From assembly GCA_029783825.1 (NCBI GenBank), contig JAREIK010002450.1:2718039-2782038 (forward strand): a stretch of DNA of 64,000 nucleotides, read 5' to 3'. Source of the stretch: Sapria himalayana. Its lineage: Eukaryota; Streptophyta; Magnoliopsida; Malpighiales; Rafflesiaceae. Under the pieces are notes generated by a model, which saw nothing but the letters and a program-made list of their open reading frames with translations, did not search any database and had not been told where the DNA came from. Each line of letters opens with the position of its first letter. The stretch's first letter is position 1. A program made the translations under genes and the position numbers. Below, piece after piece: positions 61,151 to 64,000 of the stretch.

Positions 61151-61379
61151 CTTCATTGATGTATCATCATGTTTTAATGGAGGGAGAAGAAATCAAGTGA
61201 ATAAGAAATCTAGTATTATATCTCAATTATCGGTATATTTTTGAATGTACAAAAGATGAGCTTTATATAGAGCTCCATAGAAGACTTTTATAGTATAAAT
61301 TGACACAAAATAGGGAGGAGAACAAGGAGAAGAACTTAAAAAGAAAAACATGAAAAGCATTCTAACATTCCCCCTCAAA
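61150..61379 (-). repeat. End of the 3' LTR and polypurine tract of a copia fossil
   Basis: On the minus strand the purine tract 'TTTGAGGGGGAA' (61379-61368) is followed by 'TGTTAGAATGC', a typical LTR start (61367). A TATA-like 'tatataaag' lies within (61262-61272). Confidence 0.6.
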
Positions 61380-62900
61380 CTCATGATGATTTAATAGAAA
61401 TAATTTTGAGTTTAGAAGCTAAAGCTCAAAAGGGACTTAGAGGAAGTGGTTTATTGAAGATATCAACTAGCTGATCTTGAGAGGAAAGAGACGGAAATGT
61501 TAGTGTACCTAGAAGAAAATATTGACAAATAAAGTGACAGGCAATCTTAATATGCTTAGTACGTTCATGGAATACATCATTTTAAGCATTTTGAATAGCA
61601 CCTCTATTATCACAATGAAGTTGAGTTGCAAAGGAACAATCAACTCCAAGATCTCGTAGCAACCAACATAACCAAATGAATTCAACTATAGATAGTATTT
61701 GTTAGTACTCTATATTCAGCTTCAGTGTTGAAACGAGCAACAGCTATTTGTTTCATTCTCTATCAAAAGATAAAAGGATCACATAAAAGAAAGTAATATC
61801 CTATAGTAGATCAATAATGAATGGGATCACCTGCCCAATCTAGATCTGAATATGGCTGAAGAGTTAATGAAAAATTAGAGGAGAAATGAAGACCATCAAA
61901 AATGGTACCTTTCAAATACCAAAGAATTCTTATAATAACATCATAATGAGGAGATATATGGGTAGCGATAAATTGACTTACATGTACTGCATAGAAAATA
62001 TCTGGATGAGTAATAGTGAGATACATTAGACTCCCAATAAGGTATATGTAGAAAGTAGCATCAAATAGAGCGTCACCTTCACAAGAGTTGAGGCAATAGT
62101 TAATTGGTATGTTGACTATCTTGTTATCAGTGATACTAGCTCGAGAAATTAGATTAGAAGTAAATTTGGTTTGGGTATGATAATAACTATATGCAAAGGA
62201 AGAAACTTCTAAACTAATAAAATATTTGAAAGGACTAAGATCTTTCATTTCAAATTGATGCCAAGAAAGTACTTTAGTTCTTGAATACCCTATATATCAT
62301 CACATGTAATAATTATATCATCAACATACAAGAGTATAATTATAATACAATGATTAGACAATCTCAAAAAAAAAGGGGGTTGTATCAAAATATTTGCCTA
62401 AAAAACCATACTAAGAGATAGTGAAACTGAACTTTGCAAAGCATGCTCGAGGAGCATATTTTAGACCATAAAGTACCCACCATAGCCAACATACTCTATA
62501 AGGGAACCCAAGAGGATGAGAATAACCAGGGAAAAGTATCATATAGACTTCTTCAAAAAATTTATCATTGAGAAATCTATTTTTAACATCCATCTAAAAG
62601 TGCAGCTATTTATGAGTAGTGAAAATATAAATAAGAGTCTTGACAAGCTAATTGAGTAATGCAACTTATTATTATGTCATCGAAAAATATTCTTATTGCT
62701 TTTTGAAACATATGGTGCGAAAAGCCAGGAAAATTAGTTGGAGTAGTAAGAACCATAGGTTGAGTGAAAATGTGATCAGCCTGAAAGTACATCTCATCAT
62801 CAACTAACTTATGAATGACTTGAGATACGATCAGTAATAGATCTTGATGGAGAATATGACTTCTTGTTGATTCAAACTCATCTCGAAGTCCTATTAGAAA
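61380..62900 (-). pseudogene. Copia pol fossil (reverse transcriptase and RNase H)
   Basis: The minus-strand reading, broken by many stops, gives reverse transcriptase blocks 'MDVKNRFLNDKFFEEVYM' (62593-62540), 'YGLKYAPRA' (near 62460), an intact 'LLYVDDIIIT' (active-site codons 62317-62328), 'GSLMYLTITHPDI' (near 62010), and RNase H start 'YSDLDWAGDP' (near 61830) followed by 'NTEAEY' near 61720. Gag, protease and integrase are absent. It is a different copia lineage from the 2.2-7.5 kb element. Confidence 0.8.
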
Positions 62901-62919
62901 TTAAAATAATTATCCTTAT

Positions 62920-63090
62920 TTTATGCTAAACACGGTATAGTGCGCGATCCACCACCCCATCACAACACAGTGAGCATGATCATGCTGACCATGTCGTGGG
63001 TAAAAAAAATGGCCATGTGGCCAACCAATTAAAATTGGCCACGTGGCTGCATTTTTTTTAAATGGACCGCCCCAAGTTGGGGTGGTCGAA
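62920..63090. mobile_element. Short hAT relic with G-box hairpin
   Basis: 'gccatgtggccaa' (63012-63024) and 'ttggccacgtggc' (63035-63047) form an inverted repeat with one mismatch, also present in the 51495-52085 element. The surrounding 'catgctgaccatgtcgtgg' matches decayed subterminal repeats. Confidence 0.5.
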
Positions 63091-63248
63091 TTAAAAAAAA
63101 GTGTTATATATATAACTTGTTTTGATAATCTATTTGTATAACTAAATGTTTCTGTTTTAATATTTTTATGTAAGTTGCAGGAAAGAAAATATTAAGAGGC
63201 TGGGAATGTACCAGTAGCACAATAATGAAGGTCATGCTGACTGAAAAT

Positions 63249-63262
63249 TTTGGATCAGAGCC
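63249..63262 (+). other. Possible primer-binding site of a plus-strand copia element
   Basis: 'ttggatcagagcc' resembles the tRNA-Met primer site with one or two bases missing. A CT-rich leader follows (63380-63402). No LTR pair is visible in the window, so this is tentative. Confidence 0.3.
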
Positions 63263-63689
63263 TGACTCGTCCCATGATCCGACCTGCTCCGGTTAATTGA
63301 ACCAATAGTTTTTATTATAAATGTTTTGTACTTTTTATTTTTGGTTTTGTTATTTTTTCGGATCCGGAAGTGTTCATCAGTCTTCTCTCTCTCTCTCTCT
63401 GCGTGATTTATCGTGACTGTCTCTATGCTGCACATATTGAAAGATGTTTTTTTTGATTTAATCTATAACGCATAAGTATTTTCTGGTGGATGTAGCTAGT
63501 CGTACTGAGCGACTAGCGAACCACGTTATTTCTGGTTTCTGTTTCTTATTTTTTTGATTCTGCCGTGGTTGAATTATGGATTGGATATATTTTTTTTTCT
63601 GTTGTTTTTTTTGTTTTTTGTATCTTAAAATCAGCACTATGGAAGTGTAATTGCCCAACAAAAAGTAAAACGACATGAATGACTACCCG

Positions 63690-63940
63690 ACAAGGATCTC
63701 ATTGGACAATCACTCGGGCTAATTTACCAAGCCATCGGGCTAGGCACATGGGGAGTGCCTGACCCGACACGAGGCATAGTTCTTGTCGAACTAGCATGGC
63801 ATGAAATATGCCAAAGGGCAGCCCAACCTGAGTCTCAACCTAAAGCATGATTCTAGACCGTGCCGTGTCGGGCAGGACACTACATAACTGAGCTAGCCCC
63901 TATGTCATGCTCGAGCCACTCGACATATTTGACACCTTTA
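63690..63940. mobile_element. Decayed short hAT element, right end preserved
   Basis: Ends 'catatttgacaccttta' (to 63940). The interior has 'gacacgaggcatag' and 'accgtgccgtgtcgggc', partly decayed GGCACG/CGTGCC arrays. The left terminus is unclear. Confidence 0.6.
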
Positions 63941-64000
63941 AAAAAGCATCAACAAATTTGGAAAAAACATATTTTATTATTTAAAATTTATTATTTAAAA

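Overview
The window is nuclear DNA of a flowering plant: strongly AT-rich, with spliced eukaryotic genes and many plant-type transposable elements (Ty1/copia, a LINE, BED-finger hAT elements and short hAT derivatives). A monocot with large, TE-inflated introns, such as a palm, fits, but the species cannot be fixed from the sequence.

Two host genes are recognisable. On the plus strand (14135-14882) are the last four exons of the DNA polymerase alpha catalytic subunit, with its C-terminal zinc finger. On the minus strand is a SUVR3-type SET-domain histone methyltransferase. Its exon 1 lies at 57096-56469 and its exon 2 at 19771-19383. The reading frames join exactly across a 36.7 kb phase-1 intron, so more than half of the window is one intron. 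A possible terminal exon of an unrecognised plus-strand gene is at 58337-58435.

Left arm (1-19.4 kb): two pairs of old direct repeats (about 1-1450 with 12090-13560; about 7560-8500 with 9600-11010); a young, nearly complete copia element (2206-7491, minus strand, 5-bp target duplication, broken gag-pol); the polymerase alpha exons with a T-rich insert at the stop codon bounded by an 18-bp direct repeat; hAT relics at 16.6-17.2 and 18.2-18.9 kb.

SUVR3 intron (19.8-56.5 kb): hAT fossil E (23.1-24.3 kb); a LINE (24.3-30.4 kb) split by an old copia element (24984-29834) that itself carries a small hAT insert; two fuller hAT elements, A (32189-35991, decayed) and B (36782-40344, nearly intact, perfect 8-bp target duplication); a plus-strand copia fossil (44.1-50.1 kb) split by hAT element C (45.3-49.3 kb), which contains a 418-bp GC-rich hAT derivative with its own 8-bp target duplication; two more short hAT elements (51495-52085 and 53662-54156), the second inside another inverted-repeat element (52.46-54.84 kb).

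Right arm (57.1-64 kb): the SUVR3 start with a minimal AUG-UAG upstream ORF, AT-rich and microsatellite DNA, a minus-strand copia fossil (61.4-62.9 kb) and hAT relics.

The main points are the giant, multiply nested intron inside a chromatin-silencing gene; a single hAT family seen at several stages of decay, whose GC-rich ends lose CpG with age; and a tail-like insertion exactly at the polymerase alpha stop codon. No new biochemical system was found.
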